The notes beneath the pieces are model-generated. The model did not search any database and was not told the DNA's origin. It worked only from the letters and a program-made list of their open reading frames with translations. The translations under genes and the position numbers were made by a program. DNA of 58,181 nucleotides. It comes from CAISIP01 sp043759735. GTDB lineage: Bacteria > Pseudomonadota > Gammaproteobacteria > Burkholderiales > Burkholderiaceae_C. Below, in pieces: positions 50,934-58,181 of the stretch; position 1 is the stretch's first letter; each line of letters opens with the position of its first letter. The stretch is taken from positions 1 through 58,181 of the forward strand of contig JAYUQC010000218.1 of NCBI GenBank assembly GCA_043759735.1, written 5' to 3'.

Positions 50934-52808
50934 ATGTCAGGTATCTGCGGTATGGTTGGCGAGGGATCGGAGATTGTCGAAGGATTGGCGGGCCTCATGG
51001 CGGCGGGAGCGCATCGTGGGCCGAACGGCGCCGTGACGCGCGGGTTCGCGGGCGCGGCGCTCGGTCATCTGCGGCTCGACGTCCAGCAACCCGGGCGTGA
51101 CGAAGGTCAGCCACTCGGCACAGCCGATGGCGGCATCTGGATCACTTTTGATGGCGAGATTCAGAATGCGCATGAACTGAGTGCTGCCATCGGCAATGCG
51201 ACCGGTGCACGGCTCGCGAATGCAAGTCACCCGCGCCTTGTTCTGGCCGCCTACAAAGCGTTCGGGCCGCAGTGTCTGGCACATATCGAGGGCATCTTCG
51301 CATTCGCGATTTGGGACGATGTGGCGCAGACGCTGTTTTGCGCGCGTGACCGGATCGGCGTCAGACCGTTCTTTTACACGTTTTGGCGCGGAAACTTCGC
51401 GTTCGCGCCCGAGATGACGCAGCTGCTTGCTCTGCCTGGATTTGCGCGCCGGCCCAACGAAGCGATGGTGGCCGACTACTTGATCGGCGACATCAACCTT
51501 CGCGAGAATAGTTTTTTTGAAGGTATCCATCGTTTGCCGGCGGGCAAGTACGCGCTGGTGCAAGGCGCAAACGTCGATATCCGGCAGTATTGGGATGTCG
51601 ATCCCGATCGACGCACTGAATTTCCAAGCGACGAGCAATACGGCGAGCGATTCCGTGAATTGCTGCAGCGTTCAGTGGAAAAGAACATGATCGTGGCAAG
51701 CCCGCTAGGGGCCGCCCTGTCCGGCGGGCTCGATAGCTCGTCGATCGTATGTGTCGCCGACCGGTTGCGCAGCAAGAGTGGCATGACGAGCCCGCTGGAA
51801 ACTTTTTCGCTGGCTTTCGAGGACCGGCTGGCTGACGAAAGCGAGCATGTGCGTGCAGTGGCTGCGGCGACCAACATCCGCCACAACCAGTACTATGCCG
51901 ACCACGAAAATCTGTTTGCACATATGCGTACCGTGCAGCAGCGCCAGGCGGAGCCCTTTCGCAGCCTGGGCATCGTCCTGTTCTGGCGCCTGAAGCAGCT
52001 GGCAGCAGAAAAGGGCATGCGGGTACTATTGAACGGCATGGGTGCCGACGAAGTGCTTGGCGGAATCAACCTGTATTACCTTGCCGACCTGCTCCGTGAG
52101 GGACGGTGGACGGAGCTTGCACGCACGCTCGGCGTCCTGGTAGAGCGCGACCCCTATGGACTCGGCTTCTCGCGCGGCAAATACCTCAAGATATTCGGGG
52201 TGAAGCCGCTGATCCCGCCGCCGGCACTGCGCGCGTGGTGGGGCATGCGCGGGTACGCAGGCCCGGACTTCGTCGCACCCGAATTCGCCCGGCGCATGAA
52301 GCTTGACCAACGCCTGGTTGCGCGGCGTCCGGCCTTGTTTGCAGATCGATACCGACAGATGTCGTACGAGGGACTGCGCCACCATTACACCGCGCTCTTG
52401 CTGCATTACGAGGATTGCAACAATGCCGGGTTCGGCCTCGATTCGCGCTTTCCTTTTCTCGACCGGGAGTTGGTGGAATTTCTGTTTTCGATCCCGCGGT
52501 CCCAGAAAGTAGTGGATGGCCTCGCGAAAATGGTACTGCGCAAAGGCATGCGCGGCGTTTTGCCTGATTCCGTGCTGAATCGCACCGACAAAGGGTTCAT
52601 CGACCGGCCTGTCGACCATTGGCTCGGACACCAATACAAAGACGTGGTCGAGCGCGTTTTGTGGGGTCGGCCGCTGTTGCAAAGCGGCTGGCTCGATGTG
52701 CCGCGCGTGCAGGCGATGTACCGGGACTATCAGGCAACCGGCCGAGGACGCGTGACGATCTGGAAGTGCTTCAATCTCGGGCTGTGGCTCGAGACCTTTT
52801 TCGAATGA
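50934..52808 (+). CDS. Asparagine-synthetase-like protein lacking the glutaminase cysteine
   Basis: 624 residues behind a strong AAGGAGG. The N-terminal Ntn-type domain begins MSGICGMVGEG: the nucleophile Cys2 of AsnB-type enzymes is replaced by serine, and the nearby NGE motif is FDGE (Asn to Asp). HRGPNGAVT and LGHLRLD are kept. The synthetase domain is intact: SGGLDSS at 263-269 for ATP pyrophosphate binding and NGMGADEVLGGINLYY. It should therefore adenylate a carboxylate but not hydrolyse glutamine, as in beta-lactam-synthetase-like relatives. The Cys at residue 5 is not in the N-terminal catalytic position. Context suggests amide formation on a sugar or amino-acid substituent. Confidence 0.85.
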   Translation: MSGICGMVGEGSEIVEGLAGLMAAGAHRGPNGAVTRGFAGAALGHLRLDVQQPGRDEGQPLGTADGGIWITFDGEIQNAHELSAAIGNATGARLANASHPRLVLAAYKAFGPQCLAHIEGIFAFAIWDDVAQTLFCARDRIGVRPFFYTFWRGNFAFAPEMTQLLALPGFARRPNEAMVADYLIGDINLRENSFFEGIHRLPAGKYALVQGANVDIRQYWDVDPDRRTEFPSDEQYGERFRELLQRSVEKNMIVASPLGAALSGGLDSSSIVCVADRLRSKSGMTSPLETFSLAFEDRLADESEHVRAVAAATNIRHNQYYADHENLFAHMRTVQQRQAEPFRSLGIVLFWRLKQLAAEKGMRVLLNGMGADEVLGGINLYYLADLLREGRWTELARTLGVLVERDPYGLGFSRGKYLKIFGVKPLIPPPALRAWWGMRGYAGPDFVAPEFARRMKLDQRLVARRPALFADRYRQMSYEGLRHHYTALLLHYEDCNNAGFGLDSRFPFLDRELVEFLFSIPRSQKVVDGLAKMVLRKGMRGVLPDSVLNRTDKGFIDRPVDHWLGHQYKDVVERVLWGRPLLQSGWLDVPRVQAMYRDYQATGRGRVTIWKCFNLGLWLETFFE

Positions 52809-53989
52809 TCAGAAAAGGCCGCATGCGCATTGGCATCGATGCGCGCGACCTCGCCGTGCCCGAGCCTACCGGAGTCGAGCGCATGCTTGCACACTTCATC
52901 GCCAACCTGCCGCCCAGACCCGACTGCGAGTACGTGCTGTTTGTGGACCGGCCGCTTGTCGAAACGGGTCCTCCGGGTGTCGAGGTTGTGGTCGAGCCGG
53001 TTCGGTTTGCGCGGCTGCAACGCGCGCTCGATATGTGGATCTTGATGCAGATGCGCATATTGGTGCGGCGCTACGACATCGATGCGTTTTTCTCGCCCAA
53101 CACAAAGTTCCCGCTCGGATCGGTGCCTAGTTACACCACGGTCCATGGCGTCGAATGGTACTTTTATCCGACCGGATATCGCATCCTGGAGCGCGTCAAG
53201 CAGTGGGTCTGGTTTCAGTTATGTACGCGATGGAGTGCAGGCATCGTGACCTTCGCCAACACGACACGCAGTGATATCTCGCGGATTCGCCCGGGTTTTG
53301 ACCGGCCGATCCGCATTGTCCCCGAAGGAGTGAACCCGGTGTTCCGGCATCTGCCTGAAGCGGAACGTTCTACGGCGGTACTCGATCGGCTCGGCATCGC
53401 CGTTCCATTTGTCTTGTCGGTCTGCAGCCTGGTGCCGCGCAAGAACCTTGACGGATTGATTCGATCGTTTGCCCTGCTAAGGCGACGCCACGCGCTGGCG
53501 CATGCGCTGGTCCTTGTTGGCCGTTCGGGCTGGAAGGCCGACCGCCTCAAAACGCTTGCTGCAAACCTTGGCATAGCCGACTCGGTCTGCTTTGCCGGGT
53601 ATGTCCCGGACTCGGATTTGGTGCAGCTATACAACCACGCCAGCGTCTTTGCCTACCCGTCCAAGTACGAAGGTTTTGGCCTGCCGCCACTCGAGGCGAT
53701 GCGCTGTGGCGTACCGGTTGTCACATCCGACCGCAGCGCTACCGGCGAGATCGCCCGTGGCGCCGCAGTGCTCATCAACCCCGATTCAGACGAGGATCTG
53801 GCCGCTGGTCTTTACCGGGTACTGGTGGACGCGGGGCTGCGACAGCAATTGACCGCGGCGGGCTTGGCGCGCGCGCAGTGCTTCTCGTGGTCTGAAATGG
53901 CGGCAGAAATCATTGAATTCATTGTCGAGAACGAGATGCGGCAGCCGACGCTCGCGGGCAACGCTGTGCGCGCAGGTCAGTTTTTGTAA
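52805..53989 (+). CDS. Glycosyltransferase family 4 (mannosyltransferase-like)
   Basis: 394 residues from ATG 52805, overlapping the amidotransferase-like stop as ATGA; ATG 52823 (MRIGIDARDLAVPEPTGVER) is an alternative. YTTVHGVEWYFYPTGYR in the acceptor domain, SVCSLVPRKNLDGLIRSFAL, VPDSDLVQLYNHASVFAYPS and YEGFGLPPLEAMRCGVPVV in the donor domain, with both EX7E glutamates. It is the last gene of the rightward coupled run. A 177-nt gap follows before the sugar-phosphate transferase gene. Confidence 0.92.
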   Translation: MIRKGRMRIGIDARDLAVPEPTGVERMLAHFIANLPPRPDCEYVLFVDRPLVETGPPGVEVVVEPVRFARLQRALDMWILMQMRILVRRYDIDAFFSPNTKFPLGSVPSYTTVHGVEWYFYPTGYRILERVKQWVWFQLCTRWSAGIVTFANTTRSDISRIRPGFDRPIRIVPEGVNPVFRHLPEAERSTAVLDRLGIAVPFVLSVCSLVPRKNLDGLIRSFALLRRRHALAHALVLVGRSGWKADRLKTLAANLGIADSVCFAGYVPDSDLVQLYNHASVFAYPSKYEGFGLPPLEAMRCGVPVVTSDRSATGEIARGAAVLINPDSDEDLAAGLYRVLVDAGLRQQLTAAGLARAQCFSWSEMAAEIIEFIVENEMRQPTLAGNAVRAGQFL

Positions 53990-54166
53990 GGGCTCGGGAG
54001 GACGTCAGGACCTGCACGGCATTGGTCAGGGACGTCTGAATCGTTCGAATGCGATTGAATTTCGCACTTCTTCACAATAAAAACATAATTTGCAGTCATT
54101 ATTGCCTTCTCCACCGGTGGGCCAGCGCGGTATGTTAGGACTAAGCAATAGGGGGGGATAAGCGCC

Positions 54167-55579
54167 ATGGAGAAGCACTCGCTGGGCCGGATACGCCCCT
54201 ACAGCGCGCAGTTGGTTGAGCTCACGCGCATCATGGACGCAGTACTGATTGTGCTCAGCCTGTGGTTGTTGGCGAGGATGATGGGCTACCCGTGGGTCGA
54301 TGAACTTCCCATGCTCGGCTGGTTTGCGAGCCTGGTTTTCATAATGGTGGCCAGTGCCAATGATCTGTACCGGTCATGGCGTTCGGAATCGTTGATTGTC
54401 GAGGTGTCGCGGATCGCCGCGTACTGGGCGGTGTCAGCCGTTGGGACGGTTTTCGCGGCCTATCTGCTGATACCCGAGTCCAATGTTTCGCGCGCCCTGG
54501 CGGCGACCTGGTTCTTCGCGGCCCCGTCCGCGGTGGTGGTTTCCAGAGTGGTGATTCGTCTTGCCCTGCGCCTGAGTCGTGTGCGTGGCCACAACTACCG
54601 CAACACGGCGATCATCGGCAGCACCGACATTGCGATCCGGATCGCCAAGTCGATTCAGGACGCTCCGTGGATGGGGCTGAAATTTGTCGGTTTCTACGAC
54701 GACCGCAAGCTGGCAGAAGAGCGGGTTGCGACCACAGACGCATCCGAGATTCTGGGCACCACGGATGATCTCATCCAGGCGGCACGGGGGGGCAACATTG
54801 ACCGGGTCTATATTACGCTGCCGATGCGCGCCGAGTTGCGTATCAAGGATGTGATCGATCAATTGTCCGAGTTGCCCGTGACGGTGCTGTATGTGCCCGA
54901 TTTCTTCCTGTTCACTATGCTGCATGCCCAATGGGAGCAGCTTGGCGCCACGCATGTCGTCAACGTCGTAACCACACCGTTCCTGGGTGTTAGCGGCCTG
55001 ATAAAACGGCTTGAGGATATTGTTCTGGCCAGCGTGATCCTGGTGTTGATTGCCATACCCCTGGCCGCCATCGCCCTGGCCATTCGAAGCACATCGCCGG
55101 GTCCGGTGATCTTTCGCCAGCGCCGATACGGGCTCAATGGAAAGGAGTTCGAGATCTGGAAATTTCGCACCATGACGGTGATTGAAGACGGCGCCGAGTT
55201 TGTGCAGGCCAGACCCTATGACGTGCGCGTCACACGGCTCGGCGCCATGCTGCGTCGGACTTCGCTTGACGAGTTGCCACAATTCATCAACGTGTTGCGC
55301 GGCGACATGTCGATTGTCGGTCCCCGGCCGCACCCGGTGGCCCTGGATGAGCAGCATCGGCGGCTGATCCCGAGCTACTATTTTCGCCACAAGATTCGCC
55401 CCGGGATCACCGGACTGGCGCAGATCAACGGCTTGCGGGGTCCGACTGACACCTTGGACAAGATGCGTCGGCGGATTGAACATGACATTCAATACATCGA
55501 CCAATGGTCGCTGATGCTCGATCTGCGCATCATCTGGTTGACGGTGGTGCGCGGCTTCGTCGACGAGAACGCGCTTTGA
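54167..55579 (+). CDS. Undecaprenyl-phosphate sugar phosphotransferase (WcaJ type)
   Basis: 470 residues. Four N-terminal membrane segments, a CoA-binding-like domain (TAIIGSTDIAIRIAKSI), a fifth membrane segment and the catalytic domain follow in order. The catalytic domain has SPGPVIFRQRRYGLNGKEF, WKFRTMTVIEDGAEFV, RTSLDELPQFINVLRGDMSI and VGPRPHP. It is the same family and similar length as EpsB (22236-23660) but clearly diverged. It starts the locus 2 glycan by loading sugar-1-phosphate on undecaprenyl phosphate. The 177-nt upstream gap suggests its own promoter. Confidence 0.93.
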   Translation: MEKHSLGRIRPYSAQLVELTRIMDAVLIVLSLWLLARMMGYPWVDELPMLGWFASLVFIMVASANDLYRSWRSESLIVEVSRIAAYWAVSAVGTVFAAYLLIPESNVSRALAATWFFAAPSAVVVSRVVIRLALRLSRVRGHNYRNTAIIGSTDIAIRIAKSIQDAPWMGLKFVGFYDDRKLAEERVATTDASEILGTTDDLIQAARGGNIDRVYITLPMRAELRIKDVIDQLSELPVTVLYVPDFFLFTMLHAQWEQLGATHVVNVVTTPFLGVSGLIKRLEDIVLASVILVLIAIPLAAIALAIRSTSPGPVIFRQRRYGLNGKEFEIWKFRTMTVIEDGAEFVQARPYDVRVTRLGAMLRRTSLDELPQFINVLRGDMSIVGPRPHPVALDEQHRRLIPSYYFRHKIRPGITGLAQINGLRGPTDTLDKMRRRIEHDIQYIDQWSLMLDLRIIWLTVVRGFVDENAL

Positions 55580-55642
55580 GGTAGGCGCGTTACCATCCAC
55601 CACGCCGGGCAGGAAGGGAAACCGATTCGCACGCAGGAGGTA

Positions 55643-56704
55643 GTGTCGAGTTCGCCCGCGGCATGTGGCTGTATGGATCGTTTGCGCTGGCGGCACTCGC
55701 TGCCGAGGCGCTGACCGTTGGCGACCCCTATGTTTCGTCGCTGTCATCGAACCGGACCTGGGATAGCCTGCGGCTTCTCAATTCACCGGTCTTACCTTGA
55801 CACTGGTGGACGAGATGCGTGAGACCAAACCGACCTTTCTCGGGACGATGTTCGCGCCTCGGGCCTGACCACATGGTCGCAATGGCTGGCCGATTTCGAA
55901 ATCATGATTGTGCCTTTCCTGCTCTTTGCACTGGCACGGGCTGACAATTGGCGCCGGGTGCTGACGGTAAGCGTTGCCCTGGCGTTCGTTCTGGGAAGCG
56001 TGTTCTTCACCTTTACCTATGCCGCCTATGGTGGCGTGGCGGCGATTGTCTTGCTGTTCCCGTTCGTGGCATGGCCGCGACGGGCGCTTCATTTCCTGTT
56101 GGCGGCGTTGTTGGCCGGTACGCTTTTCTACATGGCGGACGGTTTCCGTTGGGTTGCCGAAAAGCCACTCGCCGGGTTCCTGAGCTCGAGCGGGATGATC
56201 GAACGCAAGGTCTACCTCCTGTCGGCGCTGGAGGAGCTCGTGCGCGATCCGTGGCTGGGCACCGGGATCTATGGCGATGAAGAGTTGTCGGGAAACTTTT
56301 ACCGCAAAAGGGTTCACAACACCGGCTTGCAGGCGTGGGTCGGCCTGGGTCTGCCGGGCTTCCTGGTGTTCATGACCATGATGATCACGACCTATACGCA
56401 GTTATGGCTGTTGGCGGCTTCGCGGCGCGGCGAGGTTCGGCAGCTGTTTCAATGTCTGGGCCTGGTGATGACCGGTGTGGTGGTTGCCATGTTCGCCCAA
56501 CCCAACCTGATGGCCCCCGCGACCTGGTACCTATTGGGGATTGCGGCTGCCGCAATTCGTCTTTTCAGTTCACCGGACGCCGAAGCTGACGCAATCTGGA
56601 GCTTGGGCCGCGGCCAGCCTCCGGTTCCGGTCAGGCGAATGCCGGTTGTTCCCAGAGCCAGTGGCCTGATTCAGGACTCTGCGCTGTACATCGACCGAAA
56701 ATAG
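55643..56704 (+). pseudogene. Frameshifted O-antigen ligase / Wzy-like gene
   Basis: AGGAGG at 55635-55640 precedes GTG 55643, which opens a frame that soon fails. The protein can be followed across three frames: MWLYGSFALAALAAEALTVG from 55663, then DEMRETKPTFLGTMFA, then ASGLTTWSQWLADFEIMIVP onward to 56704. Each step is a shift of one base in the same direction, so the final frame equals that of the GTG. The last part (from about 55856) is intact and has membrane segments and the ligase-type TGIYGDEELSGNFYRKRVHN with the conserved H-N. It is either a real pseudogene or a stretch with base-call errors. It overlaps the convergent decarboxylase gene by 34 nt. Confidence 0.75.
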
Positions 56705-57630
56705 GCAATCGTTTTGGCGAGGCCGGCTTCCATCGAAACAGTGGGCGACCAATCCAGCAGTCTGCGCGCCTTGTCGATGTCGGGGCAGCGGCGGGTGGGG
56801 TCGTCCTGCGGCAGCGGCAGGTATTCGATGGCGGAGCGAGAACCAGTCATGTTGACGATGGTTTCGGCCAGTTGCTTGATCGTAGTTTCGTTCGGATTGC
56901 CTACGTTGACAGGGCCGGTCTCGGAGTCGGGCGTTTCCATCAGCCGCAGGGTGGCCTCGATGAGGTCGTCGACATAACAAAAGGAGCGTGTCTGCGAGCC
57001 GTCACCGTAAATCGTTATCGGTTTGCCCTGCAACGCCTGGACAATGAAGTTGGACACTACACGGCCGTCATCGGGCAGCATTCTCGGGCCATAGGTGTTA
57101 AAGATGCGCATCACCTTGATCGGCAGGTTATGTTGGCGGCGATAGTCGAAGAAAAGCGTCTCGGCACTCCGTTTCCCCTCGTCGTAACAAGCCCGCGGCC
57201 CGATCGGATTGACGTTGCCCCAGTAATCCTCGCGCTGTGGGTGGGTCGTGGGATCGCCGTACACCTCGCTGGTGGAGGCTTGCAGAATGCGAGCGCCCAC
57301 GCGCTTGGCCAACCCGAGCATGTTTATCGCCCCATGCACGCATGTCTTGGTGGTCTGTATCGGGTCATGCTGGTAGTGAACCGGCGAGGCCAGGCAGGCA
57401 AAGTTGAAGATCCTGTCAACCTCGATGTATAGAGGGAATGTGACATCGTGCCGGATCAATTCGAAACGCGGGTGGTGCAGCAGATGCGCCACATTTTTGC
57501 GCCGCCCGGTGGAAAAGTTGTCCACGACCACGACCTCATGGCCGGCTTGCAGCAGCCGTTCACATAAATGCGAGCCAAGAAATCCGGCGCCTCCGGTGAC
57601 CAAGACTGAACTTCTAGTGGAGAATGCCAT
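56671..57630 (-). CDS. UDP-glucuronate decarboxylase (UDP-xylose synthase)
   Basis: 319 residues from ATG 57630, preceded by GAGGAG. VLVTGGAGFLGSHLCERLL is the NAD-binding loop. FNFACLASPVHYQHDPIQTT, STSEVYGDPTTHPQ and the YxxxK pair in GPRACYDEGKRSAETL are diagnostic for UDP-glucuronate decarboxylase in the extended SDR family. It makes UDP-xylose from UDP-glucuronate, so a pentose is likely in the locus 2 glycan. It is the only leftward gene at this end, convergent with the Wzy-like pseudogene and divergent from rplM. Confidence 0.94.
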   Translation of the reverse strand: MAFSTRSSVLVTGGAGFLGSHLCERLLQAGHEVVVVDNFSTGRRKNVAHLLHHPRFELIRHDVTFPLYIEVDRIFNFACLASPVHYQHDPIQTTKTCVHGAINMLGLAKRVGARILQASTSEVYGDPTTHPQREDYWGNVNPIGPRACYDEGKRSAETLFFDYRRQHNLPIKVMRIFNTYGPRMLPDDGRVVSNFIVQALQGKPITIYGDGSQTRSFCYVDDLIEATLRLMETPDSETGPVNVGNPNETTIKQLAETIVNMTGSRSAIEYLPLPQDDPTRRCPDIDKARRLLDWSPTVSMEAGLAKTIAYFRSMYSAES

Positions 57631-57682
57631 TCTTGACTCCTCGACCGACTTCAAAAGCAAAACCGATTCGGCTCCCCTTTGC

Positions 57683-57748
57683 CGGCATTTTTGGCCAGTG
57701 TAGCGGAGGCAGCTTGCTCGAGGCTGCCTCCATCCGCCAAAAATGCCG
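57683..57748. repeat. Nested inverted repeat upstream of the decarboxylase gene
   Basis: Outer arms CGGCATTTTTGGC (57683-57695) and GCCAAAAATGCCG (57736-57748) are perfect complements over 13 bp. Inside them, GGAGGCAGC (57705-57713) and GCTGCCTCC (57723-57731) form a second perfect 9-bp stem with a 9-base loop. It may be a terminator-like structure, an RNA leader element or a mobile palindrome. Confidence 0.85.
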
Positions 57749-57874
57749 ATTCCATCATTTCTTGCGGCACAAGCGTAGCGGGACGAACACAGCTTTGCGC
57801 AGGCAAAGAGCGCGCAAAAATGCGCGCCGGTCGATGACCTGCTGATTTTTTAGCGCGCCCGGAAGAATGTTTTG

Positions 57875-57880
57875 TATACT
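57875..57880 (+). promoter_or_regulatory. Probable -10 element for rplM
   Basis: TATACT within TTTTGTATACTCGCAGG, about 190 bp upstream of the rplM start. I see no good -35 hexamer at 16-18 bp, so the promoter may depend on the T-rich upstream sequence. The long leader is compatible with the feedback control known for some ribosomal protein operons. Confidence 0.45.
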
Positions 57881-58065
57881 CGCAGGCTTCGCAGCGCATG
57901 TGTGCCTCCGCGGCGAAGTCACCAAAATTGCCGTGATTCGTCACGATTGTGGTGGTATTCACTACCTAAGAGATTCCCATCAGAGGAAAACCCGACCGTA
58001 GAAAAGAGGCACCGCCAGTGGCTACGCGACAGTAGCCCGACAAACCAACTGCATAAGAGTAACTC

Positions 58066-58181
58066 ATGAAAACGTTCAGCGCCAAACCCGCTGACGTGAC
58101 GCACGAGTGGTTTGTGATTGACGCGACCGACAAGGTCCTCGGACGAGTAGCCAGCGAAGTTGCTCTCCGTTTGCGCGGCAA
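58066..58181 (+). CDS. rplM: 50S ribosomal protein L13, N-terminal part (runs off the right edge)
   Basis: The first 38 codons are present. MKTFSAKPADVTHEWFVIDA and the following DKVLGRVASEVALRLRGK match bacterial L13 (E. coli begins MKTFTAKPE). AAGAGT lies just upstream as a weak ribosome binding site. rpsI normally follows rplM; it would lie outside the window. This housekeeping gene marks the right border of locus 2. Confidence 0.97.
   Translation, partial: MKTFSAKPADVTHEWFVIDATDKVLGRVASEVALRLRG

Larger units (their letters stand above)
57631..58065. other. 435-bp intergenic region between the decarboxylase gene and rplM
   Basis: No gene is visible. It contains the nested inverted repeat at 57683-57748, a smaller hairpin GCGCGCA-AAAA-TGCGCGC at 57810-57827, a -10-like TATACT at 57875-57880 for rplM, and an untranslated leader of roughly 180 nt. 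Promoters for both divergent genes should be here. Confidence 0.7.

Overview
The window is GC-rich bacterial chromosome, most likely from a betaproteobacterium of the order Burkholderiales. Three things point there: a methanolan-type eps operon with exosortase B, a short dispersed GC-rich repeat of a style I associate with Comamonadaceae, and an rplM start at the right edge. The family assignment is inference. Almost the whole window is surface-polysaccharide biosynthesis, arranged as two separate loci. I saw no tRNA, rRNA, CRISPR array, intact insertion sequence or prophage.

Locus 1 (left edge to about 25.4 kb) is read leftward. It starts with the LuxR-type regulator epsA (23647-24450). Then come the initiating sugar-phosphate transferase epsB, outer-membrane barrel epsL, lipoprotein epsD, export protein epsE, chain-length protein epsF and ATPase epsG. 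Exosortase B and its EpsI partner follow, then GDP-fucose synthesis (gmd, fcl), a Wzx flippase, a Wzy/ligase-like protein, three glycosyltransferases, a heparinase-like lyase, an acetyltransferase and a DUF354 protein. A nucleotide-sugar type oxidoreductase runs off the left edge. A PEP-CTERM protein (24814-25404), the likely exosortase substrate, lies just upstream of epsA. The otherwise collinear operon is broken at three junctions by accessory genes: an AlbA-type ATPase plus nucleotidyltransferase between gmd and fcl, a truncated nucleotidyltransferase before xrtB, and a DUF2442 gene flanked by 31-bp direct repeats beside epsG. A VanZ-like gene there runs against the operon.

rlmJ (25622-26593) and a PIG-L deacetylase (26804-27637) separate the loci.

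Locus 2 (27.6-57.6 kb) is two divergent operons that meet at about 43.9 kb. The leftward one begins with a Wza-type lipoprotein, followed by two FemAB/CelD-like acyltransferases, an ABC-2 exporter pair, four glycosyltransferases, a GH39-like hydrolase, a Wzy-like protein and two Wzz-type proteins with a small membrane protein between them. The rightward one has two glycosyltransferases, two more FemAB/CelD-like proteins, a third one fused to a DegT-type aminotransferase, an asparagine-synthetase-like protein that lacks the glutaminase cysteine, and another glycosyltransferase. A second sugar-phosphate transferase, a frameshifted Wzy-like pseudogene and a convergent UDP-glucuronate decarboxylase complete it. 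rplM begins at 58066.

The most interesting possibility is that locus 2 makes a glycan decorated with amino-acid or amide groups: five FemAB-fold proteins, an aminotransferase and an ATP-dependent amide-forming enzyme are translationally coupled or closely spaced there. Locus 2 also mixes parts of the Wzy-dependent and ABC-dependent export routes.
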